Shown here: piece by piece, positions 1 through 9,352 of the stretch
Position numbering within the stretch: the stretch's first letter is position 1
Layout of the letters: every line of letters starts with the position of its first letter
Assembly (NCBI GenBank): GCA_026315105.1
Contig: CM048750.1
Coordinates: 162,592,549-162,656,548 of the forward strand
Length of the DNA stretch: 64,000 bases
Direction of reading: 5' to 3'
DNA from: Locusta migratoria
Taxonomy: Eukaryota > Arthropoda > Insecta > Orthoptera > Acrididae
Notes under the pieces: model-generated
Database searches by the model: none
The model's input: the letters and a program-made list of their open reading frames with translations, nothing else
What the model was told of the DNA's origin: nothing
Made by a program: the position numbers and the translations under genes

Positions 1-728
1 GCGCTACACGCTTAGACACGCTGTACCGTGACGTTTTCGTGTACAAATGGCTAACAACAAGGCGCAAGCACATGCTCGTACTGACTCTCATCATACCCTG
101 CGACCAACCATGCAGTTTTAAAGCCCTAACGCAAACCTTTAAGAATTCTTTGAATTTTATTTCAATATTTAGCTCAATAACTGTCAACTTCTATGCAGCG
201 TAGTACCTTTTAGGCAGGCAACCAGTGTTACAGACCCCTCGATCTGGGAGCAGTCCCGCTGCGCCTTACGATTAGGCTGCTCCGTACAACCCGTGTTGCC
301 AGACAGAAGACATTTACCTCCGAAAAGCGGTCTTTACGATTCACTTGATGAACAACCTACAAGTGTATAGAATATTAACGCAATTATGTGACTCGGTTGA
401 ACGTTTTGTAGCAAACAAAGTATTTCTGATGTACCCCATGGAAGAGTTATTGGACAACTACTTTTCACAATAAATATATAAATACGTGATCAGGAAAACT
501 GAAATATCGATTGTTAATATTCAGTATGCAAAGAGGTCAATTAAACGTATATATCTTGAAACGTATTTTATTATACATGTGCAAAAAAAGGAAAATCATG
601 CGTATATAGCCGTTAAGAGTGGTAAAACGAAGTAGATGTTTTCACATCTCTAGTTGTGACGTTATCTTTCCCAACCACGCATTAAAGTCACCAATAATCA
701 TCATACGGGATTATCGAAAACGAAGTGC
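1..728. other. No gene seen (AT-rich flank)
   Basis: I see no open frame, RNA gene or recognisable transposon here. The sequence is mostly AT-rich with short A and T runs. Old, unrecognisable repeat debris is likely but cannot be shown. Confidence 0.5.
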
Positions 729-945
729 TGCCAATTTCTGGCGCAGTGGTAAGTGACTGGACAATGGTTCAAAACCACATACATCCACCCTGACAGGTTT
801 TCCGCGATTTCCCTAAATCACTACAGGAAAGTGGCGCGACGGTTCCTTTGAAAGTGCAAGATCTATTTCCTTTCGCAACGTTAGCCAAAACTATGAGCGT
901 GAGCTTCGCCTCTAATGACCACGTTTTCTTCTCCAACGTTTGGAC
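729..945 (+). mobile_element. tRNA-derived SINE (family D), degenerate
   Basis: A short interspersed element with no protein. The head around 735-775 keeps a TGGCGCAGTGG A-box-like motif and a GGTTCAAAACC B-box-like motif with the anticodon region partly lost. The body that follows (TTTTCCGCGATTTCCCTAAATCAC, then GGTTCCTTTGAAAG, then CTAATGACC) matches a SINE body I recognise as common in locust-type genomes. A second copy of the body lies at 58185-58325. Family naming here is mine. The copy is old and its 3' end is not sharp. Confidence 0.7.
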
Positions 946-992
946 TGGGTACCGATCAGGTTCTGTGGTGGTGAACAATATTTCGTGAAATT

Positions 993-2106
993 TGATGGAT
1001 CGTAGGTATGTTGTGAGGGAATTCCTCCAGACCATCAAGTTTTGTTCCAATGGGCCTTCATTTCAAAGAAAATCGAAATCAAATTCGCAGCAAATTACCA
1101 TGCGTAACGTGTCTACATATACATGGCGGTTACCGCTCAACGAGACAGCCTTCGCATGATGCAAGGCTGCCATGCAGACGACCTGGGTTCAAGTCCGACA
1201 TGGGTCAATTTCTTTTCACACCTGTCCAATGATTGTGCATAATTATGTATTTTTATAACCATTCTTATGTAAACGTTTGCACTAAATGGTCAGGATAAAA
1301 ACATGTAACATTCGCTCAATATGTTATGTATTGCGCGACGATTATTTTATTAATTTTGTTTTTTTCGAAGCACTTTCAAGGCGATTGAATCATATTTCGA
1401 AATCAGTAAACAGTCTTTTGTTAATATATATAATATTTGGGCAACATTTAATACCTATGTTTAGAGTTACTGACCGTGCTGTTCTTATCTCCTATGACGT
1501 GTGTACCCACGTGACGCGTCCCAGTGGACTATTATGCTACGGCCAGTCGGTTACTCATTCGTAGCGTGTCGTGCGTGCGTACGTCAAGTAGTGCAAGTGG
1601 AACAAATGCGCTATTATCCTGACTGTTTACTCAAGCTGTAACATAGGAGTGGGTATAAAGGCATATAATTATGCACAATAAAAGTACAGAAATGAAGAAA
1701 AGTGAAAAATAAATGACCCGAAGGGGAAGATTTTTTATTTTTATTTTATTGGTTATGTTTGCAAGCGTTTGACTTTTCATTGTTTTTGTTTTTCTTTCTT
1801 TAAATCTTTTTGTTTCCTTAAATTTTTTTATTTTTTTTAAATATAAAAAGTAGAAATTACAATCTTTTTAAATCGTTCTACCGTTAGGTACCGAACCCGG
1901 GTCTCCTGCATGGGAGCCTAGCACCTTGCCGATTACAACACACTATTTCGCTGATCGGTTACCGCCATGTATAAGTAGACACGTTACACGTGGTAATTTG
2001 CTGCGAAATTGATCTCGATTTTCTTAGAAATCAAGGCCCATTGGAATAAATCCTTTAAGGTTGATGGTCTGGTGGAATTCCTTCACAACATACCTACGAC
2101 CCATCA
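993..2106. repeat. Inverted pair of tRNA-like SINE repeats (foldback)
   Basis: The left arm (about 993-1255) and right arm (about 1655-2106, reverse complement) match over most of their length, outer ends included (TGATGG with a following TCGTAGGTATGTTGTG). Each arm carries a tRNA-like B-box near its inner side: GGTTCAAGTCC at 1186-1196 and, on the minus strand, GGGTTCGGTACC near 1887-1898. The right arm holds an extra T-rich stretch at about 1730-1880. The spacer contains nothing recognisable. It could be two SINE insertions in opposite orientation or one foldback unit. No target duplication was found. Confidence 0.7.
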
Positions 2107-2149
2107 CAATCCGTTGGTACCATACTTGGTGTTCCCCTGTGTGATAAGA

Positions 2150-2580
2150 TGGTTAGCTGTAGAATGAAAGGAAAGCCTTACAAGTCTGTGGTGAGGCGTG
2201 CGATTTATAGTGAAGAAACTTGGCCAGTTTCAAACGCCGAGAGAAAAAGATGGTAGTGGCAGAAACGAGAATGTTAAGATTGATGAGTGGGTTGACACGA
2301 AAGGATAGACTAAGGAATGAGTACATCATGGGAGCAGTGAGAGTGGGCCCCATACGGAAGAAGATCCAAGAAAGTAGGTTAAGATGGTATGGACATGTCC
2401 AGAGAACAGGGGAGTACTGTGTTGGGAGAAGAGTTGAAGACCTAGAAATAGAAGGATCAAGGAAAAGAGGACGACCGACATGGAAAGTTAAGGTAGCAGA
2501 AGAGCTACGGGAGAATGGATGGCGCAGAGAAGAATCGTCGACACCACATGGCGTTAGAAAACGCTGAGATGATGATGAGG
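2150..2580 (+). mobile_element. LINE 3' end, C-terminal coding fragment
   Basis: One frame from about 2164 to 2564 reads as the C-terminal end of a non-LTR reverse transcriptase, downstream of the catalytic palm. It has the typical order: KGK.Y...VVR, WPV near residue 20, RMLRLMSG, TRKDRLRNEYI, RLRWYGHVQR and KRGRP. The fragment ends in a GATGATGA tail at about 2568-2580, the usual simple-repeat 3' tail of this group. The 5' part is missing, as in most dead LINE copies. RTE-like is my best clade guess, since no palm motifs remain. A CR1 fragment follows directly. Confidence 0.8.
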
Positions 2581-2604
2581 CGAATAAAGTAAGCGGATTC
2601 ACAT

Positions 2605-3657
2605 GGATGTGGATTGCAGTTCTTATTGCGTGGTTATGGTATATCGCCCCAAATTTAAGATTGGATAGAGGATTTCCTGTCATAGAGGACACAGTTTCTA
2701 GTAATCGATGGAAAGGCATCGACTCAAACAGAGGTTATATCGGGCGTTCCACAGGGTACTGTTATTGGTCCTATGCTGTTCCTTATTTACATAAACGATT
2801 TAGGGGAAAATCTAAGTAGCTCTCTGAGGTTGTATGCAGATGACGTTGTCATTTACCGTCTAGTAAAATCATCTGAAGATCAAAACCAACTACAGAACGG
2901 TCTGAATAAGATATCACTATGGTGTAAAAATTGGCAATTGATTCTAAATAACGAGAAGTGTGAAGTCATCTACATGAGTACGAAAAGAAATCCGTTAAAC
3001 TTTGTTTACACGATAAATCAATCAAAAGTGAAGGCCGTAAACTCCTCAAAATACCTAGGAAATACTATTACTTCAGACTTAAAGTGGAAGGAACACGTAG
3101 ATAATGTCGTGGGGAAAAGCGAACCAGAGATTGCGTTTTATTGGCAGAACCCTTGAAAGATGTAACAGAACTACAAAAGAAACTGCATACACTACGCTTG
3201 TCCGTCTATTTTTGGAGTATTGCTGCCAAGTGTGGGGTCCTTATCAGGTGGGTTTGAGGGAGGACATCGAAAGAGTCCAAAGAAGGGCAGCTCGTTTCGT
3301 ATTGTCACGATCCAGGGGAGACAACGTTACGGAAATGATACAGGATCTGGGATGGGAATCATTACAACAACGGCGCTTATCGCTGCGGCGTGGTCTACTT
3401 ACGAAACTCCAATTGCCAACATTCTTCCCCGAATGCGAAAATATATTGTTGACTGCCACCTACATAGGTAGAATAGATCCTCAGAATAAAATACGAGAAA
3501 TCAGAACTCGAACGGAGAGATTGAGGTGTTCTTTCTTCCCGCGCGCTATTCGAGAATGGAATGGGAGACAAATAGTATAACGGTGGTTCGATGAACCCTC
3601 TGCCAGGCACTTAAATGTGATTTGCAGAGTTTCCCATGTAAATGTATATGTAGATGT
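2605..3657 (+). mobile_element. CR1-like LINE fragment (RT domain to 3' end)
   Basis: A 5'-truncated copy of the same family as the long element at 39649-43841. A frame at 2773-3156 encodes FLIYINDLGENL, the catalytic box as YADD, and TKRNPLNF, KYLG and KWKEHVDNVVGK. Another frame at 3104-3580 continues with the thumb (GRTLERCNRTTKETAYTTLVR, VQRRAARFVLSR) and the conserved end IREIRTRTERLRCSFFPRAIREWNG. Frameshifts near 2760 and 3120 break the protein. The 3' end has the family's CTCTGCCAGGCACTTAAATGTG block and a TGTAGATG tail. It is a dead copy. Confidence 0.9.
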
Positions 3658-3742
3658 TATGTGGAGATGATGAGGCTTGCACAGGACAGTGTAGTATGGA
3701 GAACTGCATCAGACCACTCTATAGACTGAGGTAACAAATCAC
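3658..3742 (+). mobile_element. RTE-like LINE, extreme 3' end
   Basis: Only about 85 bp remain. They read MRLAQDSVVWRTASDHSID before a stop, the same end as the RTE-like copies at 29025-29877 and 55286-56985 (KRLAQDRV.WR.AS). It directly abuts the CR1 tail. Whether this is a very short truncated insertion or the flank the CR1 hit is unclear. Confidence 0.6.
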
Positions 3743-4242
3743 CTGATGATAAAGTTATAACGTTGCGAAACCGTTGTTGATCTATTAAAGGATCAGAATA
3801 GAGCTGATGCGTCATGGATGAATTTCCGTTTGTTCTACAAAAATTTTAGTAATAGTTTTAGGATAATTTTTTACGGTTTTTGGTCATTTCTCAAAATTTA
3901 AGGCTATCGTGTTAAGGTTGACTTAATGAAGCGTTTAGTATTCTTTATTTATGTATTTTTCTTTTTCCTTTCGTCTTTTCAATGTGGCCACCGTGAGGAG
4001 CTTGAGTAGCGGAGACGTTGCTGTCGCTAGATATTGGAGCCGCCTTAGGGTGCCCCGCCCCTCGGTATAAGGCCGCGGGCAGAATTCAGCGGCACATCAA
4101 AGGCGGCGCAGCTGCGAGGCGTGTGGGAGCCTCCCAGGCGGGCCTTTGAGCGCGGGGCGCGTGCCGCCGCTCCCACGCCACTCCACCCTCTGCAGCAGAA
4201 AAAAGAAAACAGCCGAAAGTACTGCCAGGTGCCGCTACCCGC
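3743..4242. other. No gene seen; GC-rich stretch with a TATA-like motif
   Basis: 3743-4010 is AT-rich with nothing recognisable. 4011-4230 is strongly GC-rich and contains GGTATAAGG at about 4074 followed by GC-rich sequence, which could be a pol II core promoter of a repeat. This is weak evidence. The tandem array starts directly after it. Confidence 0.35.
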
Positions 4243-5620
4243 CCAAGTTGAGCGTCTCACGCTGTGTTCGCTATTACGCCCGGAGGTGTCATCCTGCACT
4301 GCACTGCCGGACGCTATAATCTTAACACATACCGCGCAGTCAACGTAATATTAGTCGGATGCGCAAAAGGAAAAAATTCGGCTGCCGTAATATTGTCACG
4401 TTGCAATGGAAGTAGGCTTGACTTCAAAGGCAACTAAATACAGCACTTATACTGAAAGCACGTTTATTACGAACTCAACATACACGCCTGCCTCTCAGGC
4501 AGAGTGCTCTGCTATTTATACACAGACAGAATTTACCAGAAATTTGAAGAACAGTTAACATAAGAAACACGTAGAATTTACAAGTGAACATAAGAAAGAT
4601 GTAGAACCTTCTGGAATTGTAAATTACAAGGAAATAAATTTTTGCCGGTGGGCGGTATTGAACCGGCGACTTTCTGCTCCGCAGTCCGTGACGCTATCCC
4701 CTGCGCCACGCCAGCAGTTGGTGTTCGTGGTCTCTCGCGAGAATATTATGTTATGGAATCAACAGCCAAAGTTGAGCGTTTGCCACTGTCCTCCTCATTA
4801 CGGCCTACCATCTCATCTTCTGCTCTTCTACAGCACACTATAACTTTTTAACACATACCGTGCAGTCGACGTAATATTACGTCGGCTGCGCAAAAGGAAA
4901 AAATTGTCATAATATTATGATATGGAATCAACAGTCAAAGTTGTGCTTTTGCCACTGTCCTCCGCATTATGGCCTACAATGTCATCCTGCACTGCACTGC
5001 CGGACGCTATAATTTTAACACATACCGCGCAGTCGACTTAATATTACGTCGGATGCGCAAAAGGTAAAAATTCGGCTGGCGTAATATTCTGTTATGGAAT
5101 CAACAGCCAAAGTTGTGCTTTTGCCACTGTTCTCCGCATTATGGCCTATCATGTCATCCTGCACTGCACTGCCGGACGCTATAATTTTAACACATACCGC
5201 GCAGTCGACGTAATATTACATCGGATGCGCAAAAGGAAAAAAAAAGCGGCTGCTATAATATTTTGATATGGAATCAACAGCCAAACTAGAGCGTTTTCCA
5301 CTGTCCTCCGCATTACGGCCTACTATCTCATCTTGTGCTGCACTGCCCCATACTATAATTTTAACACATACCGTGCAGTCGACGTAATATTACGTCGGAT
5401 GCCGAAAAGGTAAAATTTGGCTGCCTTAATATTCTGTTATGGAATCAACGGCCAAAGTTGTGCCTTTGCCACTGTCCTCCGCATCATGGCCTACCATGTC
5501 ATCCTGCACTGCACTGTCGGACGCTACAAATTTTAACACATAACGCACAGTCAACGTAACATTACGTCAGATGCAGAAAAGAAAGGAAACAAATACAGCC
5601 CATGTAATATTACGTAGCGC
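4243..5620. repeat. Tandem array of about 170-bp units with TAATATTAC palindromes
   Basis: Units beginning at GGAATCAACAGCC recur near 4755, 4924, 5096, 5270 and 5441, so the period is about 169-174 bp. A partial unit lies at 4243-4395, separated by an insertion, and a degenerate end reaches 5620. Shared blocks include CACTGTCCTCCGCATTA, TGCACTGCACTGCCGGACGC and TTTTAACACATACCG. Each unit then has GCAGTCGACGTAATATTACG or a variant. The 18-bp palindrome CGACGTAATATTACGTCG is perfect at 4867-4884 and 5380-5397, with one mismatch at 5034-5051 and 5206-5223, and decayed at 4344-4356 and 5552-5569. No coding frame spans the units. Confidence 0.92.
4396..4745 (-). mobile_element. Insertion in the tandem array: tRNA-like head plus LTR-like tail
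   Basis: This block interrupts the array between two units, with AATATT on both sides as a possible target duplication. Read on the minus strand it begins with a tRNA-like segment: TGGCGCAGGGGATAGCG as an A-box region and GGTTCAATACC as B-box, near 4655-4715 in plus coordinates. A tail follows with TGTGTATAAATAGC (TATA-box-like) and AATAAACG (poly(A)-signal-like), the layout of a short LTR or SINE tail. It could be a composite SINE, or a solo LTR next to a SINE. There is no protein. Confidence 0.55.
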
Positions 5621-5789
5621 AGAATTCCATGTGTTGTATTTACGTTCCAGTCTAAATTTACGGTTCCCACTTCAGCTCACAGATTCTTAAATGCTTTTAA
5701 TTAATCACTTCAACATACGATGTAAACGAGAAGACGGACATATAATCTCTGACAATAATTTTCGGCAAATAGTCATGTAATATTAACGT

Positions 5790-6109
5790 CAATGAACTGT
5801 TGCCTTACTGTCCTTCGAAATAGTCACCTCCCATAACTATTCACCGCTGAGCTCTTTGATACATGTCTTGAAAGCTTTGTACGAAGTCTTTCCTTGCGGT
5901 GGTGTACGTAAACCTCGTAACGTTTTGCTGAATGTCAGGTATCGTCAAATCTCTTTCCTTTCAACGCGAGTTTGAGTCGATGTAATAGGAAAAAGTCGGG
6001 AGGATTGAGATCCGGCGAGTGTGGTGGCTGTTAAACTTGCACAACCCCTCTTTTTTTGCCAGGAACTGTTTGACGATATTGACTGTTGTGTGGGCGAGCG
6101 TTGTCGACC
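5790..6109 (-). pseudogene. mariner-family transposase, C-terminal remnant
   Basis: Minus-strand frames give DNARPH near 6100, then, after a frameshift, PPHSPDLNPPDFFLL at about 5988-6030. That block holds the third catalytic aspartate of mariner DD34D transposases. LKGKRFDD and a GDYFEG-like end follow near 5800-5815. Several stops and frameshifts make it non-functional. The N-terminal DNA-binding part is absent. On its 5' side it abuts a truncated CR1 LINE read on the same strand, so the two elements meet directly. Terminal inverted repeats were not seen. Confidence 0.85.
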
Positions 6110-7314
6110 TCTTGTCGATAGCACTCATCACTCCGTGTGAGTGGAGAACCAGCTGTTTTTAACAAGAGTAATACTTTCTGAGCCCGTATTGACTGTTGGT
6201 CAATAGATTGTTTCTTATTGTTCAAAATGTTTAAGAAAAGTATATGTTCTAAGATTTTGCTGCAAACAGACGTCAATGATATAGGCATGTAATTTTGTAG
6301 TACCCACCTACTGCTTTTCTTGAATATTGGAGTCACCTGTGCAACTTCCCAGTTTTGGGATACGGATCTTTCGCTGAGCCAGAGGTTGTATGTAATAGCT
6401 AGATATGGAGCTATTGTAAAACTACACTCTGAAAGAAACCTAAATGGTATACAATCTGGGCTGGGAGACTTGCCTTTGTTAAGTGATTTATGTTGCTTTA
6501 ATACTCCAGTTTAGCCATGATGGCAACTGTCTTTAATTAGAATTCTGGAGAATGCTGTTTTTATTTTGCAAGCGTGATCCAACATGCCGGGCCAGCACCC
6601 CCTTTTGTTTATTTGTTTGGTATAAATCAATAGCTGTCGATATTATTTCCATGAATGTAAGCCACATCTGAGCTACACTCCTATTATTATCTTGAAAAGA
6701 CTGGTACATTCCCTCGGGAGTACTTTTTTAAATAGAGAAATTGTTCGTTTAATTATGCTGTATTTTGGAATTTCGATATTTAGTCTCGCTACAAAAACTG
6801 TATTTACTAATCCCTGTATCGTTTTTGACGCTCTTTTATCAGCTCAGGATAATTTGTTGCTGGAGGTCGAGTATTAGCTATTTGCTATTCGAGTGGGTCC
6901 ATGAACAAATCTGTCGAGACAGCTTTCGAATAATGCGTTCAACACAATTTCGGACGATGTTCTATGCTTGTCACCAGTTTTGAACATGTATTTTCGCCAA
7001 CATATCGAGGATACGTTAAAGTTAACAGCAATCACCTTAATGAAATATCACACTTTTTTGAACATTTCTGAAATCGAATCGTCTGACTCAAGAGGTCGAT
7101 AAAAGTGACCAATTGTTAATTTATTTCGGTTGTCATGTATAATCTGGACCCATACTAATTCATAGGCGCAATCTATTTCAATTTCGCTACAGAATAAACC
7201 ACGTGTGACATAAATAAACACGCCACGATCAATTTTATTCAATCTATGCTTTCGAACCTGACTTGTAAACATTTTGGTTGAATTTCCTACGGCTTTAGCC
7301 AGCTTTCGCTATCT
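6110..7314 (-). mobile_element. CR1-like LINE, part 2 (endonuclease to RT start), interrupted
   Basis: This is the downstream half of a minus-strand CR1 copy. Frame pieces on the minus strand give the endonuclease middle at 7048-7272 (DRGVF.YVTRGL, ELVWVQIIHDNRNKL, FYRPLESDD), the endonuclease end near 6690-6870, and RT start motifs at 6031-6340 (TPIFKK, PISLTSVCSKILEHIL). The upstream half continues at 13353-13710 on the other side of the gypsy element. The 3' half of the RT is missing: homology stops near 6110 at ...SHGVMSAIDK. Many stops show it is old. Confidence 0.88.
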
Positions 7315-7319
7315 GTAAT
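7315..7319. repeat. Target-site duplication GTAAT (left); mate at 13348-13352
   Basis: GTAAT lies immediately left of the left LTR and again immediately right of the right LTR. A 5-bp duplication is usual for Ty3/gypsy integration. Removing the element and one GTAAT joins the two CR1 endonuclease halves. Confidence 0.93.
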
Positions 7320-7789
7320 TTTTGTGTCCCAACTTCGTCGCCGCTTTTGTGTCCCAGCCTCGTCGTAGGTGTCGGTGGCCGAGTGGAATGAAACCGACAC
7401 AGGAATAAAGATAGCACGCTGGTGAAGGTACGGAGGGGAGCAGCCAGAAACTATAAACACTAAAGTAAATTAGAAAGAGATATATATTGCACAGAATGTA
7501 TACAATACTTAACTTTTACATAGTACTGCAGAATGTTGATACATAGTTGAGCTAGAGTCCTGCCTAGTGCCTAACTGATAGCCAAGTCTTCACTGGTGCC
7601 TATCGGATTCCGAAGTCTTTACTGGTTCCTAACTCAGTCCCAAGTGAACGATGTCTTTCCGTGGTGGCCACGAGCGGGGTTGCAGCAGAGGGCGCTCGTG
7701 GCTGTCGTCGTAAGAACGCCGCGCCGTGCGTGCATGGCGGCGCGCGGCGAAAGTAGGTGGCGCGCACTTTGTACTTGTGCGACACCACA
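7320..7789 (-). repeat. 3' LTR of the gypsy element (470 bp)
   Basis: Matches 12878-13347 over its full length apart from about seven substitutions (for example near 7400, 7433, 7475 and 7710). On the minus strand it begins TGTGGTGTCGC and ends GGGACACAAAA. The integrase frame reads about 155 bp into it. An untemplated CA end is not obvious, so the 3' terminus is set by the target duplication. Confidence 0.95.
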
Positions 7790-9352
7790 CCCCTCCCCCC
7801 CAAACCGCCGCGCCGTCGTGGCGTAGGGCTGAGGGCCACGGCGACGGCACTGGGAGGAGGGCCTGTGCGGGGGCGTTACTGGTGGGACGGGCGTTGTAGC
7901 TGAGGCTGGGATCGAGACGCCGTCTGCGCCCCGGTATACACTTTGCGATCCGCTGGAAAACCCGCGAAAACCAGCGGAAGGGCGCCCGCCCCCGCCCAGA
8001 GGGAGCAGGTCATCTTCTGAGGTGCGTGGCCCAAGCTGGGGGGGGCCGCACGGTCCCGGAGTCCCTCTCGGTGACGCTGTCATCTGCGACGGCGACGGAG
8101 GCGGAGGGGCCGACTGCGTAGGAGGCGCGTCGACATCCATCGGGAGCTCGTAGCCCGGGGAAGCTGGGCCCGGCGGCGAGCGATGTGGCTGTGCTCCCTG
8201 GCGGTGAACTGGGTCTAGAATCAAGAAACCGGAGACAGGATCGCGCGGCCTGTGCAAGCGCAATTGGTTTGCGTGGCGCCGCAGCTCCGACCCTGTGGAA
8301 GAACGTACAACATACATATTGCGACCGAGCACGCGCTGAATGGTGCCTGGCAACCATGTCTTCTTCATACCAGCAAACACCCTGTACAGCACCGGCGTAG
8401 AAACCTGAAAACGCGTAGCGCCATACGAACCGACTCGGTGCGTGGGAGGCTGCAGCAGGTGAAGGAGAGTGCGGTGACGGCGGCCGTGTAGCAGCTCGGC
8501 AGGAGACGGGCCGTCACGTGGCATGCATCGATACGTAGACAGGAAAATTTGAAGAGCTTGCTGCCTGGAGTGCTGACCTTTCATCTTCTCCATGTGAGAC
8601 TTGAATGTTCGAACGAAACGTTCTGCTTCACCATTGGACTGAGGGTGAAAAGGTGCAGTGGTAATATTCTGAATGCCATTCACACGACAAAACTGTTGAA
8701 ATTCCGCACTGACAAACTGAGGTCTATTGTCAGTGACGATAGTTTCAGGCAAGCCTTCGATGCAAAACACTGATGTTAAGGCACTGATTGTACTAGAAGC
8801 TGTCGTTGAGTTCATGGCAATCACAAAAGGAAACTTGCTGAAAGCGTCTACAACAATTAACCAGCGCGTATTCCAGAAAGCTCCGGCAAAGTCAGTATGT
8901 AAACGTTGCCATGGTCCCTTGGGGCGTGGCCAGTCTGAGAAACGCTGTGGAGGAGCCGCCTGATGCTCCGCACAAACTGTACACTGTGATGTCATCCTCT
9001 CTATCTGAGCGTCCATACCAACCCAGGTACAATGACGTCTGGCCAGTTGCTTTGTCCTAACAATGCCCCAATGTCCTTGATGCAGGATGCGTAACACTTC
9101 TCGTTGCAGGGAACGAGGAACAATCACTCTTGCTTGGTCGTTGTCGGTATGCAACAACAGTACACCCTGACGTAAAGATAATGCATGACGTTGTGCAAAA
9201 TAACGTCGAACCAGAGGCCGATCAATGTCTTTGGCTCTGGCAGGCCACCCTGAGCGAACAAAACGTGCTACCACACTTCCTGTGCAACCCGACGAGAGTT
9301 CAAAGGAAAGTCTGCGACAGCGGAAGCATCTTTGGAGTCTATCTGACAACAT
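7634..9352 (-). CDS. Ty3/gypsy integrase (pol, downstream part)
   Basis: The 572-residue frame inserts element cDNA into the host chromosome. The zinc-binding HHCC domain is at residues 91-127 (H91, H94, C124, C127). The catalytic core has D154 (LHTDFAG), D208 (IVTDNRPQF) and E244 (SNGEAERF), with 35 residues between the last two, so the DD35E triad is complete. A proline- and arginine-rich C-terminal tail follows and runs into the 3' LTR. The first 27 or so residues are probably not real protein. The frame is the -1 phase of the upstream RT frame and meaningful sequence starts near 9275 (VARFVRSG). I infer that a 2-nt slip there split pol, though programmed frameshifting is an alternative. 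Confidence 0.93.
   Translation of the reverse strand: MLSDRLQRCFRCRRLSFELSSGCTGSVVARFVRSGWPARAKDIDRPLVRRYFAQRHALSLRQGVLLLHTDNDQARVIVPRSLQREVLRILHQGHWGIVRTKQLARRHCTWVGMDAQIERMTSQCTVCAEHQAAPPQRFSDWPRPKGPWQRLHTDFAGAFWNTRWLIVVDAFSKFPFVIAMNSTTASSTISALTSVFCIEGLPETIVTDNRPQFVSAEFQQFCRVNGIQNITTAPFHPQSNGEAERFVRTFKSHMEKMKGQHSRQQALQIFLSTYRCMPRDGPSPAELLHGRRHRTLLHLLQPPTHRVGSYGATRFQVSTPVLYRVFAGMKKTWLPGTIQRVLGRNMYVVRSSTGSELRRHANQLRLHRPRDPVSGFLILDPVHRQGAQPHRSPPGPASPGYELPMDVDAPPTQSAPPPPSPSQMTASPRGTPGPCGPPQLGPRTSEDDLLPLGGGGRPSAGFRGFSSGSQSVYRGADGVSIPASATTPVPPVTPPHRPSSQCRRRGPQPYATTARRFGGEGCGVAQVQSARHLLSPRAAMHARRGVLTTTATSALCCNPARGHHGKTSFTWD
7790..7801 (-). other. Polypurine tract (plus-strand priming site)
   Basis: The minus strand reads GGGGGGGAGGGG immediately before the TG start of the 3' LTR. 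This is the expected position and composition for the purine-rich primer of plus-strand DNA synthesis in LTR retrotransposons. Confidence 0.9.

Noticed and set aside
4720..5620. CRISPR-like array
   Set aside because: Units are about 170 bp with no short constant repeat and unique spacers. It is an ordinary tandem repeat in an insect genome.
8010..8357. Frames opposite to or overlapping the gypsy pol gene
   Set aside because: They are shadows of the intact integrase frame.
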